Assembly (NCBI GenBank): GCA_015689705.1
Contig: WVSN01000002.1
Location: 124,001-188,000 of the forward strand
DNA: 64,000 nucleotides
Reading direction: 5' to 3'
Origin: Rhodobacterales bacterium HKCCE3408
GTDB lineage: Bacteria > Pseudomonadota > Alphaproteobacteria > Rhodobacterales > Rhodobacteraceae
In this document: positions 44,001 to 52,660 of the stretch, piece after piece
Position numbering within the stretch: the stretch's first letter is position 1
How the letters are laid out: every line of letters starts with the position of its first letter
Translations under genes and position numbers: made by a program
The notes under the pieces: model-generated
The model's database searches: none
Seen by the model: the letters and a program-made list of their open reading frames with translations, nothing else
What the model was told of the DNA's origin: nothing

Positions 44001-44513
44001 GCGCTGACCGAGGCCGCGGCGAAAGGGCTGTTCAAGCTGATGGCCTACAAGGACGAATACGAGGTCGCCCGGCTCCATACCGAGACGGGTTTCCTCGAGG
44101 GGCTGAGCGACCGGTTCGAGGACGGGTTCACGGTGAATTTCCACCTCGCGCCCCCGATCCTGCCCGGGCCGAAGGACAACCGCGGCCGTCCCGGCAAGCG
44201 GCGCTTCGGGCCGTGGATCATCCGCGCCTTCCGCGTGCTCGCGAAAATGAAGGGCCTGCGCGGCACGCCAATTGACCCGTTCGGGCACACGGCAGAGCGG
44301 CGGATGGAGCGGCAGCTCATCGCGGAGTACGAAGCGCTTCTGGACCGACTGGTCGCGGGTCTGACACCTGAGACGCGCGACGACGCGGCCGAGATCGCCG
44401 CGCTCGTGCTCGGGATCCGCGGTTACGGGCCGGTGAAGGAGGAGGCCGTTACGCGCATCCGCGCTGAAATCGACGGCCGGATGGCCCGCTACGGCGAGAA
44501 ACAGGCCGCCTGA
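41061..44513 (+). CDS. Indolepyruvate:ferredoxin oxidoreductase (fused alpha-beta type)
   Basis: A 1150-residue enzyme that decarboxylates aryl-pyruvates such as indolepyruvate and phenylpyruvate to aryl-acetyl-CoA with reduction of ferredoxin. It has an N-terminal pyrimidine-binding part (FVSGYRGSPLGGVDLE) and a ThDP-binding part (GIGCHFMATW and MGGEGVNWVARSRF). An iron-sulfur motif runs CEGCGDCSVASNC, with more cysteines at CNKDFSCLDGFCP. A C-terminal gamma-type domain follows (TGVGGTGVVTVGQLIAMAA). AAGGAGG precedes the ATG. It would feed phenylalanine-derived phenylpyruvate directly into the adjacent paa operon as phenylacetyl-CoA. Confidence 0.92.
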   Translation: MTDQTPILSDYSLEDRYTKTEGRVFLTGTQALVRAALDQARRDKKAGRDIRGFVSGYRGSPLGGVDLEIARIGDLLAETGVDFLPAINEEFGATQMIGTQQVETDATKTCEAVFGMWYGKGPGVDRASDALKHGNAYGSSPNGGVLVVAGDDHGCVSSSMPHQSDVAFMNFFMPTLAPANVAEYLSFAEYGWALSRFSGMWVGFKAISETVESGMSFELPADRTFTIPTDYTPPETGLHYRWPDLPGMQIEERMEAKKEAVFAFARANPIDRAEWGHEAHYGIVTTGKAHLDTLEALRLLGIDEAKAREIGLDIYKIGMVWPVEYRGALAFAAEKRELLVVEEKRGILESQLKEYFYDFPGHKPERMVGKRDEIQDRLIPWTHELSPVMLAKIIAARLDQNLGLNLSAKASALDTPPQLLNVTGAARTPYFCSGCPHNTSTRVPEGSEAMAGIGCHFMATWMDRSTSSIIQMGGEGVNWVARSRFNGGRHIFQNLGDGTYYHSGSLAIRQAVAAKTNITYKILFNEAVAMTGGQQVDGPITVPGIASAVMAEGVKRVALVSDAPECIDRSEIPRGVTIHHRREMDRLQRELRDIPGVTVLIYQQMCATEKRRLRKRGKLEDPKKFAVINPAVCEGCGDCSVASNCLSVEPLETEFGRKRQINLNSCNKDFSCLDGFCPSFVTIEGAGLRRKTPAELTETREKLARDLPAPETPSLDTPWDLLVTGVGGTGVVTVGQLIAMAANLEGKGSSVLDFMGFAQKFGPVLSYLRLAKSTEDIHQVRIDQASADALIGCDLVVSSSPKASMTYKAGMTRGVLNAAEMPTGDFTRNRDADLKAGERILRIAAALGGEDRLSTLDANALATKLLGDPVYANVLMLGAAWQASLVPLSEQSLMRAIELNGVKPEINKQAFTWGRIAVAAPDRIAALAGVTRRAPQTLDGLIARRTEFLTGYHNEAYANRYRTKIAEVAKAETAIAGAPGALTEAAAKGLFKLMAYKDEYEVARLHTETGFLEGLSDRFEDGFTVNFHLAPPILPGPKDNRGRPGKRRFGPWIIRAFRVLAKMKGLRGTPIDPFGHTAERRMERQLIAEYEALLDRLVAGLTPETRDDAAEIAALVLGIRGYGPVKEEAVTRIRAEIDGRMARYGEKQAA

Positions 44514-44516
44514 ATA

Positions 44517-44554
44517 CGTTACTGATACTCAAAAGTGATATCTAGTATGTAACG
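44517..44554 (+). promoter_or_regulatory. AT-rich inverted-repeat operator candidate upstream of the phenylacetate operon
   Basis: CGTTACTGATACT (44517-44529) and AGTATGTAACG (44544-44554) form an imperfect inverted repeat, with a second small palindrome ACT-CAAA-AGT inside. This is the only AT-rich patch in the 121-base gap between the oxidoreductase and the thiolase. It is in the right place for a PaaX-type or TetR-type operator. It is only a loose match to the TGATTC-based PaaX site of E. coli, so the regulator is not identified. Confidence 0.4.
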
Positions 44555-44634
44555 AAACGCTTGTCGGCACCCGGCCACAGGGTGTAGACACGCGCAATCG
44601 GCCGGGGCGCGACTCGGCCATGTGGGAGGCTTCC

Positions 44635-45837
44635 ATGGACGCGTACATCTGTGACGGTATCCGCACGCCGATCGGCCGCTACGGCGGGGCGCTCGCCTCC
44701 GTCCGCACCGACGATCTGGCCGCGATCCCGATCCGTGCGCTTCTAGATCGCAACCCGTCTCTGGACCCCGCCGCGATCGACGAGGTCATCATGGGTGACG
44801 CCAACCAGGCGGGGGAGGACAACCGCAACGTCGCGCGCATGGCCGCGCTGCTGGCGGGCCTGCCGGTCGAGGTTCCGGGGATCACGGTAAACCGTCTCTG
44901 CGCCTCGGGGCTCGACGCCGTGGCGATGGCCGCGCGTGCGATCCGCGCGGGCGATCAGGACCTTTCTATTGCCGGTGGAGTCGAGAGCATGTCCCGCGCG
45001 CCCTTCGTCATGCCGAAGGCCGACAGCGCGTTCTCACGGTCGAACGCGATCTACGACACGACCATCGGCTGGCGCTTCGTGAACCCGAAGATGAAGGCAG
45101 AATACGGCATCGACAGCATGCCCGAGACCGCCGACAATGTCGCTCAGGACTGGCAGGTGAGCCGCGAGGATCAGGACGCCTTCGCCGCCCGGTCACAGGC
45201 CCGGTGGGAGGCCGCGCAGGCCAAGGGCGTCTTCGCCGAGGAGATCGTGAAAGTCACGATTCCGCAGCGAAAGGGCGATCCCGTCATCGTCGACACCGAC
45301 GAACATCCCCGCCCCGGCACCACCGCCGAAAAGCTCGCGAAGCTCAAGGGCGTGAACGGGCCGGACCTGACGGTGACCGCCGGCAACGCCTCGGGCGTCA
45401 ATGACGGCGCCGCCGCGCTGCTGCTGGCGTCGGAGACCGCCGCGAAGGCCCAGGGACTTACCCCCATCGCCCGTGTCGTCGCTGCGGCCTCGGCCGGGGT
45501 CGAGCCGCGCATCATGGGCATCGGCCCCGTTCCCGCGACCCGCAAGGTGCTCGCCAAGGCGGGCCTGACCGTCGCCGACATGGACGTCGTCGAGCTGAAC
45601 GAGGCCTTCGCCGCGCAGGGCCTCGCCTCGCTCCGCGAACTCGGTCTGCCCGACGACGCGGAGCACGTGAACCCCAATGGCGGTGCCATCGCGATCGGCC
45701 ATCCGCTCGGCATGTCGGGCGCGCGTATGGTGCTGACCGCAGCGCGGCAGTTGCAACGAATCGGCGGGCGGTATGCGCTTTGCACGATGTGTGTCGGCGT
45801 CGGGCAGGGCGCGGCACTGGTTCTGGAAAGGATCTGA
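44635..45837 (+). CDS. paaJ: 3-oxoadipyl-CoA / 3-oxo-5,6-dehydrosuberyl-CoA thiolase (PaaJ/PcaF)
   Basis: Cleaves the last C8 and C6 intermediates of phenylacetate breakdown to acetyl-CoA and succinyl-CoA. The 400-residue thiolase has the nucleophilic Cys in [40 protein letters not shown] and the C-terminal [19 protein letters not shown] precedes the ATG at 44635. It leads the operon and is followed two bases after its stop by paaA. By sequence it could also be called pcaF; the neighbours favour the phenylacetate role. Confidence 0.92.
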   Translation: MDAYICDGIRTPIGRYGGALASVRTDDLAAIPIRALLDRNPSLDPAAIDEVIMGDANQAGEDNRNVARMAALLAGLPVEVPGITVNRLCASGLDAVAMAARAIRAGDQDLSIAGGVESMSRAPFVMPKADSAFSRSNAIYDTTIGWRFVNPKMKAEYGIDSMPETADNVAQDWQVSREDQDAFAARSQARWEAAQAKGVFAEEIVKVTIPQRKGDPVIVDTDEHPRPGTTAEKLAKLKGVNGPDLTVTAGNASGVNDGAAALLLASETAAKAQGLTPIARVVAAASAGVEPRIMGIGPVPATRKVLAKAGLTVADMDVVELNEAFAAQGLASLRELGLPDDAEHVNPNGGAIAIGHPLGMSGARMVLTAARQLQRIGGRYALCTMCVGVGQGAALVLERI

Positions 45838-45839
45838 CG

Positions 45840-46817
45840 ATGTACGCACAGATGGTGAAATCCGAAGCGACGCAGGACGATCCCGAGAAGCTCGCCGCCT
45901 TCGAGGCCCGCATCGCCGCGGACGAGAAGATCGAGCCGAAGGACTGGATGCCCGTGGGCTACCGCAAGACGCTGATCCGCCAGATCGGTCAGCACGCGCA
46001 TTCCGAGATCGTCGGCCAGCTGCCCGAGGGCAACTGGATCACCCGCGCGCCCACGTTGGAGCGGAAGGCCATCCTGCTCGCCAAGGTGCAGGACGAGGCC
46101 GGGCACGGGCTCTATCTCTACTGTGCCGCCGAGACGCTCGGCGTCAGCCGGGACGAACTGACCGAGATGCTTCTCGACGGCCGGATGAAATATTCCTCGA
46201 TCTTCAATTACCCGACGCTCACCTGGGCCGACATGGGCGCGGTCGGCTGGCTCGTCGACGGGGCCGCGATCATGAACCAGGTGCCGCTGCAGCGGACCTC
46301 CTACGGGCCTTATTCCCGCGCGATGATCCGCATCTGCAAGGAGGAGTCGTTTCACCAGCGGCAGGGCTACGACATCATGATGAAGATGGCGAACGGCACG
46401 CCCGCGCAGAAGCGCATGGCGCAGGATGCGCTGAACCGCTTCTGGTATCCCTCGCTGATGATGTTCGGGCCGTCGGACAAGGACAGCGTGCATTCCGCGC
46501 AGTCGATGGCCTGGAAGATCAAGATGAACACGAATGACGAGTTGCGGCAGAAGTTCGTCGACCAGACCGTGCCGCAGGCCGAGTATCTCGGGCTGACCGT
46601 GCCGGACGAGAACCTGAAGTGGAATGACGAGAAGGGCGGCTACGACTTCTCCGAACCCGACTGGTCCGAGTTCTTCGAGGTCATCAAGGGCAACGGCCCT
46701 TGCAACACCGAACGCCTCGCCGCGCGCAACAAGGCGTGGGACGACGGTGCGTGGGTGCGCGAGGGGATGCTGGCCCATGCCCGCAAGAAGGCGGCGCGCG
46801 CGGTCGCGGCGGAGTAG
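45840..46817 (+). CDS. paaA: 1,2-phenylacetyl-CoA epoxidase, catalytic subunit PaaA
   Basis: Di-iron monooxygenase subunit that forms ring-1,2-epoxyphenylacetyl-CoA. Ferritin-like ligands are visible: Glu56 in HAHSEIVG, Glu86 and His89 in QDEAGHG, and Glu169 and His172 in KEESFHQ. The 325-residue length is normal. The protein that follows in the operon starts on the base after its stop. A degenerate paralogue of this subunit lies at 49854. Confidence 0.96.
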   Translation: MYAQMVKSEATQDDPEKLAAFEARIAADEKIEPKDWMPVGYRKTLIRQIGQHAHSEIVGQLPEGNWITRAPTLERKAILLAKVQDEAGHGLYLYCAAETLGVSRDELTEMLLDGRMKYSSIFNYPTLTWADMGAVGWLVDGAAIMNQVPLQRTSYGPYSRAMIRICKEESFHQRQGYDIMMKMANGTPAQKRMAQDALNRFWYPSLMMFGPSDKDSVHSAQSMAWKIKMNTNDELRQKFVDQTVPQAEYLGLTVPDENLKWNDEKGGYDFSEPDWSEFFEVIKGNGPCNTERLAARNKAWDDGAWVREGMLAHARKKAARAVAAE

Positions 46818-47261
46818 ATGCTCGGCCAGTTCAACATAGCGCGGGCGCTCTACCCGCTCGACGACCGGCGGATGCGGGACTTCACGCACAATGTCGGGCG
46901 GATCAACGGGCTGGCCGAACGCTCGCCCGGCTTCGTCTGGCGGCTCGAGGACGAGGAAGCGCCCGAAGCGCCGGACCTTTCCGACGATCCGCTGATGACC
47001 TGGACCCTCTCCGTCTGGCGCGATCTCGACAGCATCCGGCACTTCACCTGGAACACGCTGCACAAGCGGTTCCGGCTGCGTCGTGGCGAATGGTTCGAGC
47101 CGCTCGGCCGGCCCTACCTCGCCATCTGGCCCATCGCCGACGACCACCGCCCGGACGGGGCGGAGGCGCTGGCGATGCTCGACAAGCTCACCCGCGAAGG
47201 CCCGTCGGACGCCGTCTTCGGCACCGAGGCCCTCGCCCCAATGGAAGGCGTGACACCATGA
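46818..47261 (+). CDS. DUF3291 protein inside the phenylacetate operon
   Basis: A 147-residue cytoplasmic protein. [56 protein letters not shown] and [18 protein letters not shown] match DUF3291, an alpha/beta ferredoxin-like (dimeric barrel-type) family without a known function. Its ATG directly abuts the paaA stop and its TGA overlaps the paaB ATG region by four bases, so it is translated with the epoxidase subunits. Such insertion between paaA and paaB is not part of the classic operon. A role in epoxidase assembly, protection or substrate handling is speculation. Confidence 0.8.
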   Translation: MLGQFNIARALYPLDDRRMRDFTHNVGRINGLAERSPGFVWRLEDEEAPEAPDLSDDPLMTWTLSVWRDLDSIRHFTWNTLHKRFRLRRGEWFEPLGRPYLAIWPIADDHRPDGAEALAMLDKLTREGPSDAVFGTEALAPMEGVTP

Positions 47262-47593
47262 GTTCCGTCAATCCCGGCGCGCTGCCCGACGGCGCAGATG
47301 CACCCCGCGCCCGCAACGAATGGCCGCTGTGGGAGATCTTCATCCGTGGCCAGCACGGCATGAGCCACCGCCATGTCGGCTCGCTCCACGCGCCCGACGC
47401 GAAGACCGCGATCCAGAACGCGCGCGACGTCTACACGCGCCGGAATGAGGGCGTGTCGATCTGGGTGGTTGAAGCGAGCCGCATCACCGCTAGCGCGCCG
47501 TCCGACAAGGGCCCGATGTTCGAGCCGTCGGAAAGCAAGATCTACCGCCATCCGACCTTCTTCGACATCCCCGACGATGTAGGGGCGATGTGA
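47258..47593 (+). CDS. paaB: 1,2-phenylacetyl-CoA epoxidase subunit PaaB
   Basis: Small structural subunit that bridges the two PaaAC halves. The 111-residue protein has the signature [24 protein letters not shown] followed by [12 protein letters not shown]-like sequence (here [21 protein letters not shown]). The ATG at 47258 overlaps the DUF3291 stop (ATGA). An N-terminal Pro/Ala-rich extension of about 20 residues precedes the conserved domain. Confidence 0.95.
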   Translation: MSSVNPGALPDGADAPRARNEWPLWEIFIRGQHGMSHRHVGSLHAPDAKTAIQNARDVYTRRNEGVSIWVVEASRITASAPSDKGPMFEPSESKIYRHPTFFDIPDDVGAM

Positions 47594-48324
47594 TGGACGA
47601 GACGCTCTTCGATTTCCTCCTCCGTATGGGGGATTCGACCCTGATCCTCGGGCATCGCATTTCCGAATGGTGCGGCCATGCGCCTGTGCTGGAAGAGGAC
47701 ATCGCGCTTGCCAACACCGCGCTCGACCTGATCGGGCAGACGCAGATGTGGCTCGGCCTTGCCGGAGAGATCGAGGGCAAGGGGCGGTCGGCCGACGACC
47801 TCGCCTTCCTGCGCGACGCCTGGGATTTTCGTAACGCGCTGCTGGTGGAACTGCCGAACGGCGATTTCGGCCGCACGATCCTGCGCCAGTTCCTGTTCGA
47901 CGCCTGGCACAAGCCGATGCTGAAGGCACTCGCAGGCTCCGACAACGAGCGGGTAGCCGAGATCGCGGCGAAGGCGGTGAAGGAGGTCGACTACCATCTC
48001 GAACGCTCCGCCAACACGGTCGTGGCGCTGGGTGACGGGACGGACGAAAGCCACCGGCGGATGCAGGACGCGCTCGACGCGCTCTGGCCCTATGCCGGGG
48101 AGCTGCGGACGATCGCTGGTCCCGATGGTGTGATCCCGGACGGCGTCGCCGACGCCCACAGCGCAATGATGCGAGAAGTCCTGTCCGAGGCGACGCTGAA
48201 GATCCCCGAGGGCGAGTTCGCCCACAAGGGCGGGGTGAGCGGCCAGATGCATACCGAACACCTTGGCCATCTCCTGACCACGATGCAGTGGCTTCAGCGT
48301 GCCTATCCCGGGGCGACGTGGTGA
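47593..48324 (+). CDS. paaC: 1,2-phenylacetyl-CoA epoxidase structural subunit PaaC
   Basis: A 243-residue ferritin-like protein that pairs with PaaA and supports its active site. Characteristic segments: LLRMGDSTLILGHRISEWCGHAP, ANTALDLIGQTQMWLG, and QFLFDAWHKPMLKAL. The start is taken as the ATG at 47593, sharing a base with the paaB stop (TGATG); a GTG one codon earlier is possible. paaD follows after one base. Confidence 0.95.
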   Translation: MDETLFDFLLRMGDSTLILGHRISEWCGHAPVLEEDIALANTALDLIGQTQMWLGLAGEIEGKGRSADDLAFLRDAWDFRNALLVELPNGDFGRTILRQFLFDAWHKPMLKALAGSDNERVAEIAAKAVKEVDYHLERSANTVVALGDGTDESHRRMQDALDALWPYAGELRTIAGPDGVIPDGVADAHSAMMREVLSEATLKIPEGEFAHKGGVSGQMHTEHLGHLLTTMQWLQRAYPGATW

Positions 48325-48325
48325 G

Positions 48326-48787
48326 ATGGCGCACCCGTCCACGGATACCGTCTGGGACTGGCTCCGCGCCGTACCCGACCCCGAGATCCCGGTGATCTCG
48401 GTCGTCGATCTCGGCATCGTGCGCGACGTCGCGTGGGAGGGGGAGGAATTGAAAGTCGCGATCACGCCGACCTATTCCGGCTGCCCGGCGACCTCGGTCA
48501 TCCGGTTCGATATCGAGACGGCTTTGCGCGACAAGGGCATCGAGAAGCTCCGGGTCGAGCAGCGTCTCTCGCCCGCCTGGACGACCGACTGGATCAACGA
48601 GGACGCGAAGGCCAGGCTCGAAGCCTATGGCATCGCCCCGCCGACCCCGGCGGGCGGCCCCGAGAAGTGCCCCCGCTGCGGCTCTCCCGAAGTCGAGCGG
48701 ATCAGCCAGTTCGGCTCGACCCCGTGCAAGGCGCAGTGGCGCTGCCGCGACTGTCTCGAACCCTTCGACTATTTCAAGTGCATCTGA
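48326..48787 (+). CDS. paaD: Iron-sulfur maturation factor PaaD (MIP18/DUF59 type)
   Basis: A 153-residue protein required for the epoxidase system, related to Fe-S carrier MIP18. The DUF59 half has VPDPEIPVISVVDLGIVRDV and PTYSGCPAT with a conserved Cys. The C-terminus has a zinc-ribbon-like set, CPRCGSPEVERISQFGSTPCKA and CRDC. This combination of DUF59 and ribbon is diagnostic for PaaD. Confidence 0.95.
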   Translation: MAHPSTDTVWDWLRAVPDPEIPVISVVDLGIVRDVAWEGEELKVAITPTYSGCPATSVIRFDIETALRDKGIEKLRVEQRLSPAWTTDWINEDAKARLEAYGIAPPTPAGGPEKCPRCGSPEVERISQFGSTPCKAQWRCRDCLEPFDYFKCI

Positions 48788-48795
48788 GGCCACGC

Positions 48796-49857
48796 ATGTC
48801 ACGCTTCCAGCCGCTCGAAGTCACCGGGGTCGAAAAGACGATCCGCGACGCGGTCGTGGTCACGCTCCGCCCCGCGAACGGTGCCGATTTCGCCTTTCAG
48901 CCGGGCCAGTACCTGACCTTCCGCAAGGAGATCGAGGGCGAGGAGATCCGCCGCTCCTACTCGATCTGCGCCGGGCTTGACGACGGGGTCCTGCAGGTCG
49001 GGATCAAGCGCGTCGATGGCGGCGCCTTCTCGACCTTCGCGAACGAGAACCTCGCCGTCGGCGACACGCTCGAGGCGATGCCGCCGATGGGCGCCTTCAC
49101 GGTTCCGCTCGATCCGGCCGCGCAGCACCATTACCTCGGCTTCGCCGGCGGCTCGGGCATCACGCCCGTCCTGTCGATCATCCGGACGGTCCTCGCGCGC
49201 GAGCCGAAGTCGCGTTTCACGCTCGTCTACGCCAACCGCGCCCTCACCACGATCATGTTCCGGGAGGAGCTGGAGGACCTGAAGAACCTCCATATGGGCC
49301 GGTTCAACGTGATCCACGTGCTGGAGACCGACGCGCAGGAAATCGACCTCTTCACCGGCCGCGTGACGGAAGAGAAATGCGCGGCGCTGTTCGACCGCTG
49401 GATCGACGTGGCCAATGCCGACAAGGCCTTCATCTGCGGACCCGAGCCGATGATGCTCGGCATCGCCAAGGCGCTGAAGGCCGCCGGGATGCCCGAGGCC
49501 GACATCAAGTTCGAACTCTTCGCCTCCGCCCAACCCGGCCGCCTGCCCAAGCCCGCCGAAAGCGCAGCCGCCGCGGGCGCGACCGGCAAGCTCACCATCT
49601 CGATCGACGGCACCCGGCAGGAGATCGAGATGCCGCCCGATACCTCGATCCTCGACGCCGCGCTCGGCGCCTCCATCGACGCGCCCTATGCCTGCAAGGC
49701 CGGCGTCTGCTCCACCTGCCGCTGCCGCGTGATCGAGGGCGAGGCCGAGATGCGCGCCAACCACGCGCTCGAGGATTACGAGGTCGCCAAGGGCTACGTC
49801 CTGTCCTGCCAGGCCTACCCGGTCTCCGAGACCATCGTCGTGGATTACGACCAATGA
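48796..49857 (+). CDS. paaE: 1,2-phenylacetyl-CoA epoxidase reductase PaaE
   Basis: Transfers electrons from NADPH to the PaaA di-iron centre. The 353-residue protein has an FAD-binding domain (FQPGQYLTF, RRSYSIC), an NAD domain (GFAGGSGITPVLSI, ICGPEPMM), and a C-terminal plant-type [2Fe-2S] ferredoxin domain with CKAGVCSTCRC and a later Cys in LSCQAYP. Order and spacing are those of PaaE. The ATG at 48796 follows paaD by eight bases; the TGA overlaps the next gene by four. Confidence 0.96.
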   Translation: MSRFQPLEVTGVEKTIRDAVVVTLRPANGADFAFQPGQYLTFRKEIEGEEIRRSYSICAGLDDGVLQVGIKRVDGGAFSTFANENLAVGDTLEAMPPMGAFTVPLDPAAQHHYLGFAGGSGITPVLSIIRTVLAREPKSRFTLVYANRALTTIMFREELEDLKNLHMGRFNVIHVLETDAQEIDLFTGRVTEEKCAALFDRWIDVANADKAFICGPEPMMLGIAKALKAAGMPEADIKFELFASAQPGRLPKPAESAAAAGATGKLTISIDGTRQEIEMPPDTSILDAALGASIDAPYACKAGVCSTCRCRVIEGEAEMRANHALEDYEVAKGYVLSCQAYPVSETIVVDYDQ

Positions 49858-50618
49858 CCGATGACCCGACCGAAGACACCATGCCGCTCGAGGACTACCT
49901 CGCCGAGGGCGGCGTCCTGACGAACCCGACGAACGTGCCGCCGCGCTACCGTGCGGAGCTTCTGAAGATCATGGCGATCTTCGTCGATTCCACGCTCGCC
50001 GGCGCCGCGGGCTTTGCCGACACGATCAACGATGGTCCCGGCATCAAGGAACGCATCGCGGCGGCGAAGATCGTGATGGAGAAGACCGACAATGCCGACC
50101 GCGTCCTGCGGCTGATGGGCGAATTCGGCGCCGACACCTCGCGCTACGCCACGGAACATCCCTGGGCCGCACGGCTCGACCGCGACGCGCCGCTCGGAAC
50201 CGGGCCGGGCGAGCACGACATGCGGTTGCCGGTCTTCAACTATCCCCTGCGCGGCTGGACCGATGCGGTGGTGATGAACCTGATCCAGGGCTCCGCTGCA
50301 TGTGTTCAGGTCGGCGAGCTCTCCCGCATCTCCTATCAGCCGCTGGCCGAGGCGTTTCGCGCCATCGCGCCCGTCGAGGCCGCGCATCTGCGCCTGGCCG
50401 AGGAAGGCATACCGCGCCTCGATCCGCAGGCCGCCACCCGCGCCATCGCCTATTGGTGGCCCCGCGTCCGCGCCGGTTTCGGAGAGGACCGGCCCGAGCG
50501 CTTCGACGCGCTGAAGGACATGGGCCTGCGCCACCGCCCGAATTCCGAGCTCGTCGATGCGTGGGAGCATGACTGCGCCCGGCGTCTCAAGGCGCTCGGC
50601 CTGCCGGCGGCGTCCTGA
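49854..50618 (+). CDS. PaaA-like ferritin-fold protein lacking half of the diiron ligands
   Basis: A 254-residue protein that aligns with PaaA over its central part with no gap for almost 50 residues (YRAELLKIMAIFVDSTLAG against [19 protein letters not shown]). The first metal-ligand set of PaaA is lost: Glu56 is Thr47, and the ExxH at 86-89 is KTDN (77-80). The second ExxH is kept (Glu165, His168 in VEAAHLR). So it is probably not an oxygenase, and it may act as a structural or regulatory subunit of the epoxidase. It overlaps paaE by four bases and is followed by paaZ after 11 bases. Confidence 0.8.
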   Translation: MTDDPTEDTMPLEDYLAEGGVLTNPTNVPPRYRAELLKIMAIFVDSTLAGAAGFADTINDGPGIKERIAAAKIVMEKTDNADRVLRLMGEFGADTSRYATEHPWAARLDRDAPLGTGPGEHDMRLPVFNYPLRGWTDAVVMNLIQGSAACVQVGELSRISYQPLAEAFRAIAPVEAAHLRLAEEGIPRLDPQAATRAIAYWWPRVRAGFGEDRPERFDALKDMGLRHRPNSELVDAWEHDCARRLKALGLPAAS

Positions 50619-50629
50619 GGAGATACGGA

Positions 50630-52660
50630 ATGGCCCTTCAGGAGATTCAGTCCTTCGCTGCCGGCCAATGGGTCGGCCCTGACAGCGCCGCCCGCCCGAT
50701 CGCCGATGCCGCCACCGGTGAGGTCTTCGCCGAGGCGGGGCGCGGCTCGATTGATGCGGAGGCAATGCTGGCCTGGGCGCGTGATACCGGCGGCTCCGCG
50801 CTGCGCGCCATGGGCTTCCACGACCGCGCGAAGATGCTGAAGGCGCTGGCGGAGTACCTCAACGACCGCAAGGATGCGCTCTACGACCTGTCGTTCCGCA
50901 CCGGCGCGACCCAGAAGGACCACCTGATCGACATCGACGGCGGCATCGGCACCGTCTTCGTCTTCGCCTCCAAGGGCCGGCGCGAGATGCCGGACGGGCA
51001 GGTCTATCTCGACGGAGCGGTCGAACAGCTCAGCCGGAACGGAACCTTCGTGGGTCAGCACATCGCCACACCGCTCCCCGGCGCCGCGATCCACATCAAC
51101 GCGTTCAACTTCCCCGTCTGGGGGATGCTGGAGAAACTCGCGCCGACGCTGCTGGCCGGAATGCCCGCCATCGTTAAGCCGGCGACGGCTTCCTGCTACG
51201 TGACCGAACTCTGCGTCCGCTTCATCCTCGACAGTGGTATCCTGCCCGACGGCGCGCTCCAGCTCGTGACCGGGGGCCTGGGCGACATGCTCGACCATCT
51301 CGGGCCGCAGGACGTGGTCAGCTTCACCGGCTCCGCCGCGACAGCTCTCAAACTCCGCCAGACCCCGGCGATCGTCCAGAACTCGACCCGGTTCCTTGCC
51401 GAGCAGGACAGCCTCAACGCCTCGATCCTCGGCCCCGATGCCGGGCCGGGCACGCCGGAATTCGACCTTTTCGTGAAGGAAGCCGTGCGCGAGATCACAA
51501 CGAAGGCTGGCCAGAAATGTACCGCTATCCGCCGGCTGATCGTGCCCGGCCCGCATCTCCAGCCGGTCGCCGACGCGCTGACCGCGAAACTCGGTGAAAT
51601 CACCATCGGCAACCCCCGCGACGAGAGTGTGCGGATGGGTGCGCTCGTCTCTTCGGGCCAGCGGAATGACGTGCGCGAGAAGACCGACATTCTCGCGCAG
51701 GAGGCCGAGCGTCTCCTCGGCGATCCGGCTGATTTCACGCTGACGGATGCCGACTGGGACAAGGGCGCTTTCGTCCCTCCGACGCTGTTCCTCTGCGACG
51801 ACCCTGACACCGCGACCCACATCCACGACACCGAGGCCTTCGGCCCGGTCTCCACGATCATGCCCTATCGCGACACCGCCCACGCCGTCGCACTCGCCAA
51901 TCGCGGGCAGGGCAGCCTCGTCGCCTCGGTCTTCACCCATGACGGCGACACGGCGCGCGAAATCGCGACCGGCGCCGGCGCCTTCCACGGCCGGCTCTAC
52001 TTCAACAACCGCGACAGTGCTGGCGAGGCGACGGGCCACGGTTCGCCCCTGCCGCACATGGTCCATGGCGGCCCCGGCCGGGCCGGCGGCGGCGAGGAAC
52101 TCGGCGGCATCCGTGGCGTCATGCACTACATGCAGCGCACCGCGATCCAGGGCTCGCCCGACATCCTGCGCGCCATCGGCGGCGTCCATGTCCCCGGAGC
52201 GACCGAGATCAAGGGCCCGACCCATCCGTTCCGCCGCCGCTTTGGCGAGCTCGAGATCGGCGAGACCCACCACACCCCGCCCCGCACCATTACGCTCGAG
52301 GATATCGAGACCTTCGCCCATTTCACCGGCGACACCTTCTATGCCCACATGGACGAGGAGGCCGCGCGCCGGAACCCGCTGTTCCCCGGTCGCGTCGCAC
52401 ACGGCTACCTTATCCTCAGCTTCGCCGCCGGCCTCTTCGTCGATCCCGACGAGGGGCCCGTCCTCGCCAATACCGGACTCGACGAACTGCGCTTCCAGAA
52501 GCCCGTCCCGGCCGGATCCGCGATCAAGGTGGCCCTGTCCGTCAAGCGCAAGACCCGCCGGACCGACGAGTACGGCGAGGTGCGCTGGCAGGTCCACGTC
52601 ACAGACCAGGACGACGAAAGCGTTGCGACCTACGAACTCATGACCATGAACGCCTATTGA
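50630..52660 (+). CDS. paaZ: Bifunctional oxepin-CoA hydrolase / 3-oxo-5,6-dehydrosuberyl-CoA semialdehyde dehydrogenase PaaZ
   Basis: Opens the oxepin ring and oxidises the resulting aldehyde. The 676-residue protein joins an N-terminal aldehyde dehydrogenase ([30 protein letters not shown], and the catalytic Cys in [11 protein letters not shown]) to a C-terminal MaoC-like hydratase domain ([24 protein letters not shown], where the Asp and His form the hydratase site). GAGGAGA precedes the ATG. paaX overlaps its end. Confidence 0.96.
   Translation: MALQEIQSFAAGQWVGPDSAARPIADAATGEVFAEAGRGSIDAEAMLAWARDTGGSALRAMGFHDRAKMLKALAEYLNDRKDALYDLSFRTGATQKDHLIDIDGGIGTVFVFASKGRREMPDGQVYLDGAVEQLSRNGTFVGQHIATPLPGAAIHINAFNFPVWGMLEKLAPTLLAGMPAIVKPATASCYVTELCVRFILDSGILPDGALQLVTGGLGDMLDHLGPQDVVSFTGSAATALKLRQTPAIVQNSTRFLAEQDSLNASILGPDAGPGTPEFDLFVKEAVREITTKAGQKCTAIRRLIVPGPHLQPVADALTAKLGEITIGNPRDESVRMGALVSSGQRNDVREKTDILAQEAERLLGDPADFTLTDADWDKGAFVPPTLFLCDDPDTATHIHDTEAFGPVSTIMPYRDTAHAVALANRGQGSLVASVFTHDGDTAREIATGAGAFHGRLYFNNRDSAGEATGHGSPLPHMVHGGPGRAGGGEELGGIRGVMHYMQRTAIQGSPDILRAIGGVHVPGATEIKGPTHPFRRRFGELEIGETHHTPPRTITLEDIETFAHFTGDTFYAHMDEEAARRNPLFPGRVAHGYLILSFAAGLFVDPDEGPVLANTGLDELRFQKPVPAGSAIKVALSVKRKTRRTDEYGEVRWQVHVTDQDDESVATYELMTMNAY

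Noticed and set aside
41046-44288. Very long open frame (over 1000 codons) on the minus strand
   Set aside because: It lies wholly opposite the indolepyruvate oxidoreductase gene and encodes Arg/His/Asp-rich sequence with no recognisable domain; a mirror frame caused by GC-rich third positions.
50450-52597. 715-codon minus-strand frame
   Set aside because: Antisense to paaZ, which has full catalytic motifs; the mirror frame shows no domain.
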